Source of the DNA: Lacisediminimonas profundi
Lineage (GTDB): Bacteria; Pseudomonadota; Gammaproteobacteria; Burkholderiales; Burkholderiaceae_D
Direction of reading: 5' to 3'
Length of the DNA: 64,000 bases
Assembly: GCF_008831265.1 (NCBI RefSeq)
Contig: NZ_VTTH01000004.1
Location: 248,001-312,000 of the forward strand
How positions within the stretch are numbered: position 1 is the first letter of the stretch; every line of letters starts with the position of its first letter. The position numbers were made by a program, and so were the translations under genes. Positions 24,934 to 33,099 of the stretch are shown in pieces. Below the pieces are notes generated by a model. The model was given only the letters and a program-made list of their open reading frames with translations. It was not told where the DNA came from and did not search any database.

Positions 24934-25775
24934 TGTCTTCCAAAAGCTTCAGCATTGAATTTTTTCCGCCCAAGACGCCGGAAGGCGCGGAGAAGCTGCG
25001 CGCGACGCGCGCGCAACTGGCGGAATTGAAGCCAGCCTATTTCTCGGTCACTTTCGGCGCCGGCGGTTCCACGCAAGCGGGCACCCGCGACACGGTGCTT
25101 GAAATATGCCGCGAGGGTCATATTGCGGTTCCGCACGTCTCCTGCATCGGCCGTTCCCGCAGCGACCTGCGCGAGATCCTGGCGGATTACAAGGCCCACG
25201 GCATCCGCCGGCTGGTTGCCTTGCGCGGCGACCTTCCGAGCGGCTATGGCGGTTCCTCCGGGGACTTCCGCCATGCCAACGAGCTGATCGCTTTCATCCG
25301 CGAGGAGACTGGCGACTGGTTTCATATCGAAGCGGCCGCCTATCCTGAAGTCCATCCGCAAGCGAAGTCACCGCAGGACGACCTGCAGAATTTCGTGCGC
25401 AAGATCCAGGCCGGCGCCAACTCGGCAATTACCCAGTATTTCTACAACGCCGACGCCTACTTCCGCTTCGTCGATGAAGCGCACAAGGCCGGGGTGGATG
25501 TGCCGATCGCAGCCGGCATCATGCCGATCACGAATTATTCGCAGCTGAGCCGCTTTTCCGACATGTGCGGCGCCGAGATACCGCGTTGGGTACGGCTGAA
25601 GCTGGCCAGTTACGGCGACGATACCGCCTCGATCCGCGCCTTCGGGATGGATGTCGTCACCCAGTTGTGCGAGCGGCTGCTGGACGGGGGCGTGCCGGGG
25701 ATGCATTTCTATTCGCTCAACCAGGCGGGGCCGACTGCCGAGTTGTGGAAAAGGTTGCGGCTGGCGGAACGCTAG
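24930..25775 (+). CDS. metF: Methylenetetrahydrofolate reductase MetF
   Basis: MetF is the FAD enzyme that reduces 5,10-methylene-THF to 5-methyl-THF, the methyl donor for methionine synthesis. The 281 residues begin MMSSKSFSIEFFPPKTPEG; the second ATG codon would serve equally well. Family blocks are present: FFPPKT, FSVTFGAGGST, RRLVALRGDLP, AAYPEVHPQA, ITQYFYNADAYFRF and the C-terminal GMHFYSLNQ. It completes the metK-ahcY-metF methyl-cycle set, and its start overlaps the upstream membrane-protein stop. It converges with a folate-cycle gene (5-formyl-THF cyclo-ligase) 30 bases downstream. Confidence 0.97.
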   Translation: MMSSKSFSIEFFPPKTPEGAEKLRATRAQLAELKPAYFSVTFGAGGSTQAGTRDTVLEICREGHIAVPHVSCIGRSRSDLREILADYKAHGIRRLVALRGDLPSGYGGSSGDFRHANELIAFIREETGDWFHIEAAAYPEVHPQAKSPQDDLQNFVRKIQAGANSAITQYFYNADAYFRFVDEAHKAGVDVPIAAGIMPITNYSQLSRFSDMCGAEIPRWVRLKLASYGDDTASIRAFGMDVVTQLCERLLDGGVPGMHFYSLNQAGPTAELWKRLRLAER

Positions 25776-25805
25776 CGTGATGCAGGCTTGCCTGTGTGCG
25801 CAAGC

Positions 25806-26351
25806 TCACGCCAAGCCGGTTTCCGTAACGATCACGTCCATCGGCACATCGAAGGCATCCGGCGTAAATTCCACCCGGCTTGCGGACCATGCTATGCCGA
25901 TTGCCCGGACGCCAGGGCGGGCCGCCAGCGTCCGGTCGTAGTAGCCGGCGCCATAACCCAGGCGGTAGCGCTGATGGTTGTACCCAAGGCAGGGAATCAG
26001 CAGGGTGTCGGGCTCTACCATCCGGTGCACGCCAGCCGGCACGGTCACGCCGGCCAGGTCGCGCGTCATCTCCTCGCCCGGAGTCCAGGCGGCAAATGCC
26101 AGCGGCGCATCCCGCTCGACCACGACCGGCAGCGCAAGCTGGATGCCCAGGGCGGCGAGCGCGGCGGCAGCCGGCCGCAGGTCGGGTTCGCCCCGGATCG
26201 GCATGTAGAGCGCCAGTACCGCTGGCTGATTTGCCCTGCACCACGCGAGCACGGCGTCGCAGATCGCCTGGTTCATGGCGGCGCGACCATCGGGCTGCAT
26301 GGACTTGCGCTGTTGCAACAGCTGGACCCGCAGGTCCTGTTTTTTTGACAT
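25806..26351 (-). CDS. 5-formyltetrahydrofolate cyclo-ligase
   Basis: This ATP-dependent enzyme converts 5-formyl-THF to 5,10-methenyl-THF, rescuing a storage or inhibitory folate. The 181 residues match family length. The N-terminal MSKKQDLRVQLLQQRKSM, the substrate segment VLALYMPIRGEPDL and the family signature RYRLGYGAGYYDRTLA are present. The C-terminus ends in the conserved FDVPMDVIVTETG. It is convergent with metF and divergent from the lytic transglycosylase gene. The stable name in Escherichia coli is ygfA/fau; I leave the symbol blank because the local name is not fixed. Confidence 0.95.
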   Translation of the reverse strand: MSKKQDLRVQLLQQRKSMQPDGRAAMNQAICDAVLAWCRANQPAVLALYMPIRGEPDLRPAAAALAALGIQLALPVVVERDAPLAFAAWTPGEEMTRDLAGVTVPAGVHRMVEPDTLLIPCLGYNHQRYRLGYGAGYYDRTLAARPGVRAIGIAWSASRVEFTPDAFDVPMDVIVTETGLA

Positions 26352-26463
26352 GGTTCGAGCAGTGTTGTCGGCGCGGTTTCGCGCCGGTTCGGCCGGTTCA
26401 AGCGGGCCGCTCGCGTGCTATTCTAGACGAACAGCATCTTGCTCCTGAGAAGGTCAATTTTCG

Positions 26464-28425
26464 ATGACAGTCAGGAAATTTTTCCGCCATGCAATTGTCG
26501 CGGCGCTCAGTGCGCTGAGCTTGTCGTCGCCTGCTTGTGCGCAGGCCGGCGCGGACAGCGACGCCTTCCTCTCCTTGCGCGATGCAGCCCGGCGCGACGA
26601 TGGCGGCCGTGTCGCCGAGCTGGCGGCGCGGCTGGCGCAGCATCCGATCCCTTCCTATGTCGAGTACTACCGCCTGAAGACGCGGCTGCGCAGCGCACCG
26701 CAGGAGGAAATTCGCGATTACCTGGCGCGCCACGCCGGCACGGCAATCGGCGACCGCCTGCGCAATGACTGGCTGTTGTGGCTTGGATTCACCCGCGACT
26801 GGAGTACCTTCGACGAGCAATACCCACAGTTCATCCTGAATGACGACTTGCAGCTGAAATGTTATGCGTTGATGTCGCGGGCTGCGAAAGGCCAGGACGT
26901 CGCTGCCGACGCGCGGGCGATATTGACCTTGCCGAAGGGCTATGGCGAAGCCTGCCCGGCGCTGGTCGGGGCGCTGGTGCAGAACGGTCAGTTCAGGGCG
27001 GACGACGTGTGGGCGCAGATTCGACTGGCGGCCGAAAACGGCTACGTCGGACTCGGCCGCAAGCTGGCCCCTTTTTCGGGCGTGCCGGAAGCTGCAATCG
27101 TGCAGGCCTTTGAGCGGCCGGTTCTGGTGCTGGACAGAATTGGCCCGGGCCGCGAGTCGCATGAGCTGTTGGCCGTGGCGCTGGGTCGTGTCGCCAGGAG
27201 CAGCGTCGAGCAGGCGGCGCAGGCCCTGGAGCGGATTGCGCCCAGGCTGAACCGTTCCGAGCAGGCGCTTGGCTGGGCCCAGATCGCGCTGCAAGCTTCG
27301 CTGAAGGCAGCGCCGGATGCCGCCGATTACTGGCGTCGCGCCGGCGATGCCCCGCTTTCGCTCGACGGGCATCAGTGGAAGGCGCGTTCGGCGCTGCGTG
27401 CAGGCGACTGGAGCATGGTGGGCAAGGCGATAGCCGCGATGCCAGCCTCGCTGCAGGACGACGCGGCATGGATCTACTGGAAAGGCCGCGCCCTGAAGGC
27501 GCAGGGCAAGGCCGAGGATGCGCAGGCCGCGTTCAAGTCGGTTGCCAGCCAGATGAATTTCTACGGCCAGCTGGCCACCGAGGAACTCGGCCAGAAAATC
27601 AGCGTACCGGCCCGGGCGACCCTGCCCGGCGATGACGAAATCAACGCCATGGCAGCCAACCCCGGCTTTCAGCGCGCCATCAGGTTCCTTGAGATGAGCA
27701 TGCGTTTCGAGGCCTACCGCGAGTGGAACTGGCAGTTGCGCAAGATGAGCGACCGGGAGCACCTGGCCGCCGCCGAGTTCGCGCGCCGCTCGAACCTGCT
27801 GGACCGGATGGTCAACACCTCCGACCGCACCAAGACGGAGTTCGACTTCACCCAGCGTTTTCCCTCCCCTTTCAGCGACCTGATGCACAAGGCTACCGAG
27901 CCGCTGCAACTGGACAAGGCCTGGGTCTATGGACTGATACGGCAGGAGTCGCGTTTCATCCTGTCGGCGCGGTCCCATGTGGGCGCATCCGGGCTGATGC
28001 AGCTGATGCCGGCAACCGCCAAGTTCGTCGCCCGCAAGATCGGCATGCGAGACTTTGAACATTCGCGGGTGAACGACATCGGCACCAACCTGGTCCTGGG
28101 CACCAACTATCTGAACATGGTGCTGAAGGACCTCGAGGGTTCGCAGGCGATGGCCACGGCCGCGTATAACGCCGGTCCGGGCCGGCCGCGCGCGTGGCGC
28201 TCGACACTGCCGCGTGCGGTCGAAGGTGCGATTTTTGCCGAGACCATTCCGTTCACCGAGACCCGCAACTATGTCAAGAACGTGTTGTCGAATGCCACCT
28301 ACTATGCGGCACTGTTCGAAGGGCGGCCGCAGTCGCTGCGCGAGCGCCTTGGCGTAGTAGCGCCCAAGCGCTACACAGGATCGGCGGTGGCTGACGCCAG
28401 CAATCCTGGCGGCGACGCTCCCTGA
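26464..28425 (+). CDS. slt: Soluble lytic murein transglycosylase (Slt70 family)
   Basis: This periplasmic enzyme cleaves peptidoglycan glycan strands to give 1,6-anhydro-MurNAc ends. The 653 residues begin with a signal peptide (cleavage near SPACAQA). A long alpha-helical superhelix (U-domain, about 35-455) is followed by the family-1 SLT catalytic domain. The catalytic Glu is E495 in LIRQESRF, followed by ASGLMQLMPATAKF, GTNYLNMVL and ATAAYNAGPGRP. The ending shows the typical ETIPFTETRNYVKNVL block. The ribosome-binding site AGAAGG is rather far from the ATG. GST and cca follow on the same strand with short spacers. Confidence 0.95.
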   Translation: MTVRKFFRHAIVAALSALSLSSPACAQAGADSDAFLSLRDAARRDDGGRVAELAARLAQHPIPSYVEYYRLKTRLRSAPQEEIRDYLARHAGTAIGDRLRNDWLLWLGFTRDWSTFDEQYPQFILNDDLQLKCYALMSRAAKGQDVAADARAILTLPKGYGEACPALVGALVQNGQFRADDVWAQIRLAAENGYVGLGRKLAPFSGVPEAAIVQAFERPVLVLDRIGPGRESHELLAVALGRVARSSVEQAAQALERIAPRLNRSEQALGWAQIALQASLKAAPDAADYWRRAGDAPLSLDGHQWKARSALRAGDWSMVGKAIAAMPASLQDDAAWIYWKGRALKAQGKAEDAQAAFKSVASQMNFYGQLATEELGQKISVPARATLPGDDEINAMAANPGFQRAIRFLEMSMRFEAYREWNWQLRKMSDREHLAAAEFARRSNLLDRMVNTSDRTKTEFDFTQRFPSPFSDLMHKATEPLQLDKAWVYGLIRQESRFILSARSHVGASGLMQLMPATAKFVARKIGMRDFEHSRVNDIGTNLVLGTNYLNMVLKDLEGSQAMATAAYNAGPGRPRAWRSTLPRAVEGAIFAETIPFTETRNYVKNVLSNATYYAALFEGRPQSLRERLGVVAPKRYTGSAVADASNPGGDAP

Positions 28426-28445
28426 CCACAGCCGGCGACGCGAAA

Positions 28446-29162
28446 ATGCAGGATACCGAACTCGAACCCATGCCCGCTGCGGTGGCATCCATGCAGGGCG
28501 CCCGGCGTCCCAGGCTGCAATTGGTCATCGCCAACAAGAACTATTCCTCCTGGTCCATGCGGCCGTGGGTGGCAATGACGGCGTTCGACATTCCTTTCGA
28601 AGAAATCCGCATTCGCCTGGCACAACCCGATACCGACCAGGAAATTTGCCGCTATTCGCCATCCGGGCGGGTCCCGGTCCTGATTGACGACGGTCATGCG
28701 GTATGGGATTCGCTGGCAATCTGCGAGTATGTGGCGGAACAATTTCCCGAGCACCGGATGTGGCCGCAGGATGTGCGGGCGCGGGCGACTGCACGCTCGG
28801 TATGCGCGGAAATGCATTCCAGCTTCGCCGCCTTGCGGCGTGACATGAGCATGAACATCCGCGCCTCGCGCCCCGGCCGGGGCCGCACGCCTGACGCCCA
28901 GGCAGACATCGGGCGCATCTGCGAGATCTGGGAACAGTGCCTGTGTGAATTCGGGCACCGGGGTTTCCTGTTCGGCGAATTTTCCATCGCCGATGCTTTC
29001 TATGCGCCGGTCGTGATGCGCTTCATCACTTACGACGTCGCCCTGGCGCCGGCGCTGCAGGCTTATGTCGAGCGCGTGGCCGAGCATCCGGCGGTGGCGC
29101 GCTGGGTGGCGCAGGCGCACGCCGAGCCGGAGGCGATTGCCAAGTACGACGATGCCGCATGA
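28446..29162 (+). CDS. Glutathione S-transferase family protein
   Basis: This 238-residue cytosolic GST-like protein has a thioredoxin-fold N-terminal domain, with LVIANKNYSSWSMRPWVAM as its start and the glutathione-contact segment SPSGRVPVLIDDGHAVWDSLAICEY. An all-helical C-terminal domain follows. The NKNYSSWS opening marks a recognised bacterial subgroup in which a Ser is the likely catalytic residue. The substrate is unknown. The ATG at 28446 gives a ~20-residue extension before the fold; an internal Met at residue 16 is an alternative start. It lies 20 bases after slt and 7 before cca. Confidence 0.85.
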   Translation: MQDTELEPMPAAVASMQGARRPRLQLVIANKNYSSWSMRPWVAMTAFDIPFEEIRIRLAQPDTDQEICRYSPSGRVPVLIDDGHAVWDSLAICEYVAEQFPEHRMWPQDVRARATARSVCAEMHSSFAALRRDMSMNIRASRPGRGRTPDAQADIGRICEIWEQCLCEFGHRGFLFGEFSIADAFYAPVVMRFITYDVALAPALQAYVERVAEHPAVARWVAQAHAEPEAIAKYDDAA

Positions 29163-29169
29163 GACGCGC

Positions 29170-30414
29170 ATGAAGACCTACGTGGTTGGCGGTGCGGTGC
29201 GGGATGAAATGCTCGGCTTGCCGGTGCAGGATCATGACCATGTCGTCGTCGGTGCGACCCCGGACGACATGATCCGCGCCGGTTTTCGTCCGGTCGGCAA
29301 GGATTTTCCGGTGTTCCTGCATCCGCAGACGAACGAGGAATATGCGCTTGCGCGCACCGAGCGCAAGACTGCGCCGGGCTACACCGGCTTCGTGTTCCAC
29401 GCCGCGCCCGACGTCACGCTGGAGCAGGACCTGGCCAGGCGCGACCTGACGGTGAATGCCATGGCGCGCGCGGACGACGGCAGCATCGTCGATCCATTCA
29501 ACGGCCGGCGCGACCTTGCCGCGCGAGTCTTCCGCCATGTTTCTCCTGCCTTCGAGGAGGACCCGGTCCGGATATTGCGGCTGGCCCGTTTTTCCGCCCG
29601 GTTCGGCAGCTTCTCGATCGCCCCGGAAACCAATGAACTGATGCGCAAGATGGTCGAGGCCGGCGAAGTGGATGCGCTGGTGCCGGAACGTGTCTGGCAG
29701 GAACTGGCGCGCGGCCTGATGGAGGAAAAGCCGTCGCGCATGTTCGAGGTGCTGCGTGGCTGCGGCGCGCTGGCGCGCATCCTGCCCGAACTGGATTGCT
29801 TGTGGGGCGTGCCGCAACCGGCGCAGCATCATCCGGAGGTCGATACCGGCTTGCATGTGATGATGGTGCTCGATCTTGCGGCACGCCGCGCGGAGAACCT
29901 GGCCGTGCGCTTTGCCGCGCTGACCCACGACCTCGGCAAGGGTGCCACTCCACCCGAAGAGTGGCCGCGGCATCACGGCCATGAAGCACACAGCGTGCGC
30001 CTGGTGGAACAGGTATGCCGCCGCCTGAAGGTGCCAAACGAGGTCCGGGACCTGGCCCTGATGACGGCCAGGGAACATGGCAATGTCGGCCGTGCGAAGG
30101 AGTTGCGGGCCGACACCATGCTGCGCCTGTTCGAGCATTGCGACGCCTTTCGCAAGCCCGAGCGCTTCGAACAGATGCTGCGCGCCACTGAGTGCGACTA
30201 CCGCGGCCGCAGCGGCTTTGAAGACCGGCCGTTTCCGCAGGCCGCTTACCTGCTGCGTGGATTGCAGGCGGCACGGGCGGTGGAAGCGGGGCGGATTGCG
30301 CTGGAGACAGCGAGCCGCTATCCGCAAGAGCCGGCACGCATTCCGGAAGCGATCAGGCGCGCGCGGGTGGCGGCGATCATGCCGGTCTGGCAAGCGGAGC
30401 GGCTTGCGCAGTAG
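29170..30414 (+). CDS. cca: CCA-adding tRNA nucleotidyltransferase (multifunctional CCA protein)
   Basis: This enzyme adds or repairs the 3'-CCA of tRNAs. From the ATG at 29170 (MKTYVVGGAVRDEMLGLPVQDHD) it has 414 residues; an ATG six codons earlier is possible. The class II nucleotidyltransferase motif GGAVRD and the metal-binding DHDHVV (usually DxD) are present, as are RRDLTVNAMA and EEDPVRILRLARF. The C-terminal HD domain (LTHDLGKGATPPEEWPRHHGHE) is retained, which in related enzymes gives phosphatase and phosphodiesterase activities. It follows GST by 7 bases in the same transcript direction. Confidence 0.96.
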   Translation: MKTYVVGGAVRDEMLGLPVQDHDHVVVGATPDDMIRAGFRPVGKDFPVFLHPQTNEEYALARTERKTAPGYTGFVFHAAPDVTLEQDLARRDLTVNAMARADDGSIVDPFNGRRDLAARVFRHVSPAFEEDPVRILRLARFSARFGSFSIAPETNELMRKMVEAGEVDALVPERVWQELARGLMEEKPSRMFEVLRGCGALARILPELDCLWGVPQPAQHHPEVDTGLHVMMVLDLAARRAENLAVRFAALTHDLGKGATPPEEWPRHHGHEAHSVRLVEQVCRRLKVPNEVRDLALMTAREHGNVGRAKELRADTMLRLFEHCDAFRKPERFEQMLRATECDYRGRSGFEDRPFPQAAYLLRGLQAARAVEAGRIALETASRYPQEPARIPEAIRRARVAAIMPVWQAERLAQ

Positions 30415-30506
30415 TTTTACCATCCTGCCCGGCCGGACGCGGCAAGCATCGAATACTTCACGTAGAATGGTTTTGTGCATCGCAACATCCATACTGCCAG
30501 TCCGAC

Positions 30507-31262
30507 ATGAACTTCGCCGCCCTCCTCAGCCGAATCCTTGCCAGCATGGCGCCCGGTGCAAGCAAGCCCGCGTCCGGCGGCAGCTATTTCCCGGTCACGG
30601 TCAAGGCGTTGTCGGAGAGCGATCGCCGCCGCCTGCTGCGCCATTTCCTGGCTCTTGGGCCGGATGACCGCTTGCTGCGTTTTGGCAGCCAGTTGCCGGA
30701 CGAACTGGTCACCCGTTACGTGCAGGGACTCGACTTCAATCGCGATGTCATCTTTGGCGTCTACGACCTGGCGTTCAGGTTGGTCGGCGTCGGCCATCTG
30801 GCGTTCGCGCCCAGCGACAGCAACCCGGTGTATGGACATGCCACCACCAAGGAGAAGGTCGCCGAGTTCGGGGTGTCGGTCTCAGCCAGCGCGCGCGGCC
30901 GCGGCATCGGCACCCGCCTGTTCGAACGAGCCTCCATGCACTGCCGCAATGAAGATGTCGACACCCTCTACATGCATTGTCTGTCGTCGAACGGGACCAT
31001 GATGCATATTGCCCGCAAGGCAGGCATGGAAATCCATCGTTCCTACGGCGAGGCGGACGCCTACCTGACGCTGCCGCCGGCCAGTCCGGGCAGCATGCTG
31101 CAGGAGGCGGTGGACGAACAGCTTGCCATGTTCGACTATACGGTGAAGTCAAATACCCGGGCCGCCTTCAGGTGGTTGAAGAAGTTGCCGGGCCTGCGTA
31201 CTAAGGAAGAATCAAAGGAAGAATCAAAGGACGGATCAAAGGACGGATCAGACCAGCGGTAG
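30507..31262 (+). CDS. GNAT-family N-acetyltransferase with acidic-basic repeat tail
   Basis: This 251-residue protein contains a GNAT fold from about residue 28. The acetyl-CoA-binding motif A reads VSVSASARGRGIGTRLFERA (about 128-147), followed by LYMHCLSSNGTMMHIARKAGM. The acceptor substrate is unknown. The last 17 residues before the end form a simple repeat, KEESKEESKDGSKDGSD, from near-identical 12-base tandem units in the DNA (31205-31252). The 3' end overlaps the convergent Lrp-family gene by 15 bases, and the repeat tail reaches into that overlap, so its length may vary between strains. Confidence 0.85.
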   Translation: MNFAALLSRILASMAPGASKPASGGSYFPVTVKALSESDRRRLLRHFLALGPDDRLLRFGSQLPDELVTRYVQGLDFNRDVIFGVYDLAFRLVGVGHLAFAPSDSNPVYGHATTKEKVAEFGVSVSASARGRGIGTRLFERASMHCRNEDVDTLYMHCLSSNGTMMHIARKAGMEIHRSYGEADAYLTLPPASPGSMLQEAVDEQLAMFDYTVKSNTRAAFRWLKKLPGLRTKEESKEESKDGSKDGSDQR

Positions 31263-31745
31263 CGCGGTCGTATCCTTGATCTTTTGCAGCGCGAAGCTGG
31301 ACTTTACATCGAGCACGGCCGGATGGCGCAGCAGCGTCTCCATCATGAAGCGCGAAAAATGCGCCATGTCTTCCACATGCACCCGCAGCAGGTAATCCAT
31401 CTCCCCCGTCATCGCATAGCACGCGACCACCTCCGGCCAGTTGGCAACCGACGCCGCGAAATCTTCCTGCGGCGTGAGGCGCGGCTTGCGTGCGGGTGAC
31501 GAGGCATCATGTTTCTCAAGCCTGACGTTCACCCAGGCCAGCAATCCCAATCCAATTTTCTGCGGGTCCAGCAGGGCCACATAGCCGCGTATCACGCCTT
31601 CCTGTTCCAGCCGGCGTATCCGCCGCAGGCAGGGCGAGGGCGACAGGTTGACCCGCTCCGCCACCTCCTGGTTGGACAGGTGACCATCGGCCTGCAAAAT
31701 GGAAAGTATCTTGCGGTCGATCGCGTCCAGGTTCACGGCGGCCAT
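31248..31745 (-). CDS. Lrp/AsnC-family transcriptional regulator
   Basis: This 165-residue regulator has an N-terminal winged helix (LDAIDRKILSILQADGHLSNQEVAERVNLSPSPCLRRIRRLEQ) and a C-terminal RAM ligand-binding domain (VVACYAMTGEMDYLLRVHVEDM). It is divergent from the hydroxyphenylpyruvate dioxygenase gene across 122 bases containing a 15-base palindrome, so it probably controls that gene, its own gene, or both. The ligand is likely an amino acid, plausibly aromatic, given the target. Its stop lies inside the 3' end of the convergent GNAT gene. Confidence 0.92.
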   Translation of the reverse strand: MAAVNLDAIDRKILSILQADGHLSNQEVAERVNLSPSPCLRRIRRLEQEGVIRGYVALLDPQKIGLGLLAWVNVRLEKHDASSPARKPRLTPQEDFAASVANWPEVVACYAMTGEMDYLLRVHVEDMAHFSRFMMETLLRHPAVLDVKSSFALQKIKDTTALPLV

Positions 31746-31770
31746 TTTTCACCTCATTACCAATAATTTA

Positions 31771-31785
31771 CGCAATTGTATTGCG
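31771..31785. promoter_or_regulatory. 15-bp palindrome, candidate Lrp/AsnC-family operator
   Basis: CGCAATTGTATTGCG is a perfect inverted repeat (6-bp arms, 3-base centre), matching the 15-bp length of Lrp-type sites. It lies 26 bases upstream of the regulator start and about 80 bases upstream of the dioxygenase gene. A TATACT -10-like box for the dioxygenase is at 31839-31844. Confidence 0.6.
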
Positions 31786-31867
31786 CAGCGGCCCCGAGAA
31801 GAGGCTGAAATAGCAATTTTCTGTCTGCTTCATGTCCCTATACTGGCGCAATCGACATGGAGGACGG

Positions 31868-32986
31868 ATGGATTTCCAGACCTGGGAAAACCCGATGGGG
31901 ACCGATGGCTTCGAATTCGTGGAGTATGCGGCTCCCGATCCCGTAGCCTTGGGCGCGCTGTTCGAGCAGATGGGCTTCGCCGCGATTGCCCGTCATCGCC
32001 ACAAGGACGTGAGCTTGTATCGGCAGGGGGGCGTCAATTTCATCATCAACGCCGAGCCCGATTCCTTTGCCCAACGCTTCGCGCGCACGCACGGTCCCAG
32101 CGTCTGTGCGATCGCGATTCGGGTCGACGATGCAGCCTTCGCCTATCGCCGCGCGCTCGAACTTGGCGCCTGGGGATTCGACAACAAGACCGGGCCGATG
32201 GAACTCAACATCCCGGCCATCAAAGGCGTGGGCGACTCGCTGATCTATTTCGTCGACCGTTGGCGCGGCAAGGGCGGTTCCGCCGGCGGCATCGGCGACA
32301 TCAGCATTTACGATGTCGACTTCGTCGCCCTGCCGGGAGCAGATCCGGAACCGGAGGGCTTCGGGTTGACGTATATCGACCACCTGACCCATAACGTCCA
32401 TCGTGGACGGATGAAGGAGTGGGCGGGCTTCTACGAAACCCTGTTCAATTTCCGCGAGATACGCTATTTCGATATCGAGGGCAAACTGACCGGCCTGAAA
32501 TCCAAGGCTATGACCTCGCCGTGCGGGAAGATCCGGATTCCGATCAACGAGTCGTCGGATGACAAATCCCAGATTGCCGAATACCTTGATCAATACCATG
32601 GCGAGGGCATACAGCACATTGCGCTTGGCACCGGCAATGTCTATGCAACGGTGCAAGCGCTGAAGGATAATGGCATCCCGTTCCAGGACACCATCGAGAG
32701 CTACTTCGACCTGGTCGACCGGCGCCTGCCAGGCCATGGCGAACCGCTGGATGAACTGCGTCGTCTGCGCCTGCTCATCGATGGACACAGCGATGGCCAG
32801 AACAAACAGTTGTTGCTGCAGATATTCACGCAGAACGTGATCGGCCCGATCTTCTTCGAAATCATCCAGCGCAAAGGCGACCAGGGCTTTGGCGAGGGGA
32901 ATTTCCGTGCTTTGTTCGAGTCGATCGAGCTGGATCAGATCCGGCGCGGGGTACTCAAGGATGGGAGTGGCGTGGCGACACTCTGA
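31868..32986 (+). CDS. hpd: 4-hydroxyphenylpyruvate dioxygenase
   Basis: HPPD is a non-haem Fe(II) dioxygenase that converts 4-hydroxyphenylpyruvate to homogentisate in tyrosine and phenylalanine degradation. From the ATG at 31868, with GGAGG five bases upstream, it has 372 residues. Both vicinal-oxygen-chelate halves are present. The iron ligands are readable: His in YIDHLTHNVHRGRM, His in GEGIQHIALG, and Glu in GPIFFEIIQRKGD. The C-terminal GEGNFRALFESIELDQIRRGVL is characteristic. The Lrp/AsnC gene is divergent and the next gene is an arylpyruvate oxidoreductase, so the locus handles aromatic amino-acid catabolism. No homogentisate dioxygenase gene is in the window. Confidence 0.96.
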   Translation: MDFQTWENPMGTDGFEFVEYAAPDPVALGALFEQMGFAAIARHRHKDVSLYRQGGVNFIINAEPDSFAQRFARTHGPSVCAIAIRVDDAAFAYRRALELGAWGFDNKTGPMELNIPAIKGVGDSLIYFVDRWRGKGGSAGGIGDISIYDVDFVALPGADPEPEGFGLTYIDHLTHNVHRGRMKEWAGFYETLFNFREIRYFDIEGKLTGLKSKAMTSPCGKIRIPINESSDDKSQIAEYLDQYHGEGIQHIALGTGNVYATVQALKDNGIPFQDTIESYFDLVDRRLPGHGEPLDELRRLRLLIDGHSDGQNKQLLLQIFTQNVIGPIFFEIIQRKGDQGFGEGNFRALFESIELDQIRRGVLKDGSGVATL

Positions 32987-33099
32987 CTGTGCTACCGTAT
33001 CGAATGTCAAACAAAGGCCGGCTCACGAGGACGGCCGATGACTGCGATGGCTGTGATGGCGAGATCGCACCAAAGACAAAATTTTTGGACGGAGACTTC

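Noticed and set aside
26398-28488. 696-codon antisense frame across the lytic transglycosylase
   Set aside because: Shadow of a gene with an intact SLT domain; no ribosome-binding site or homology features.
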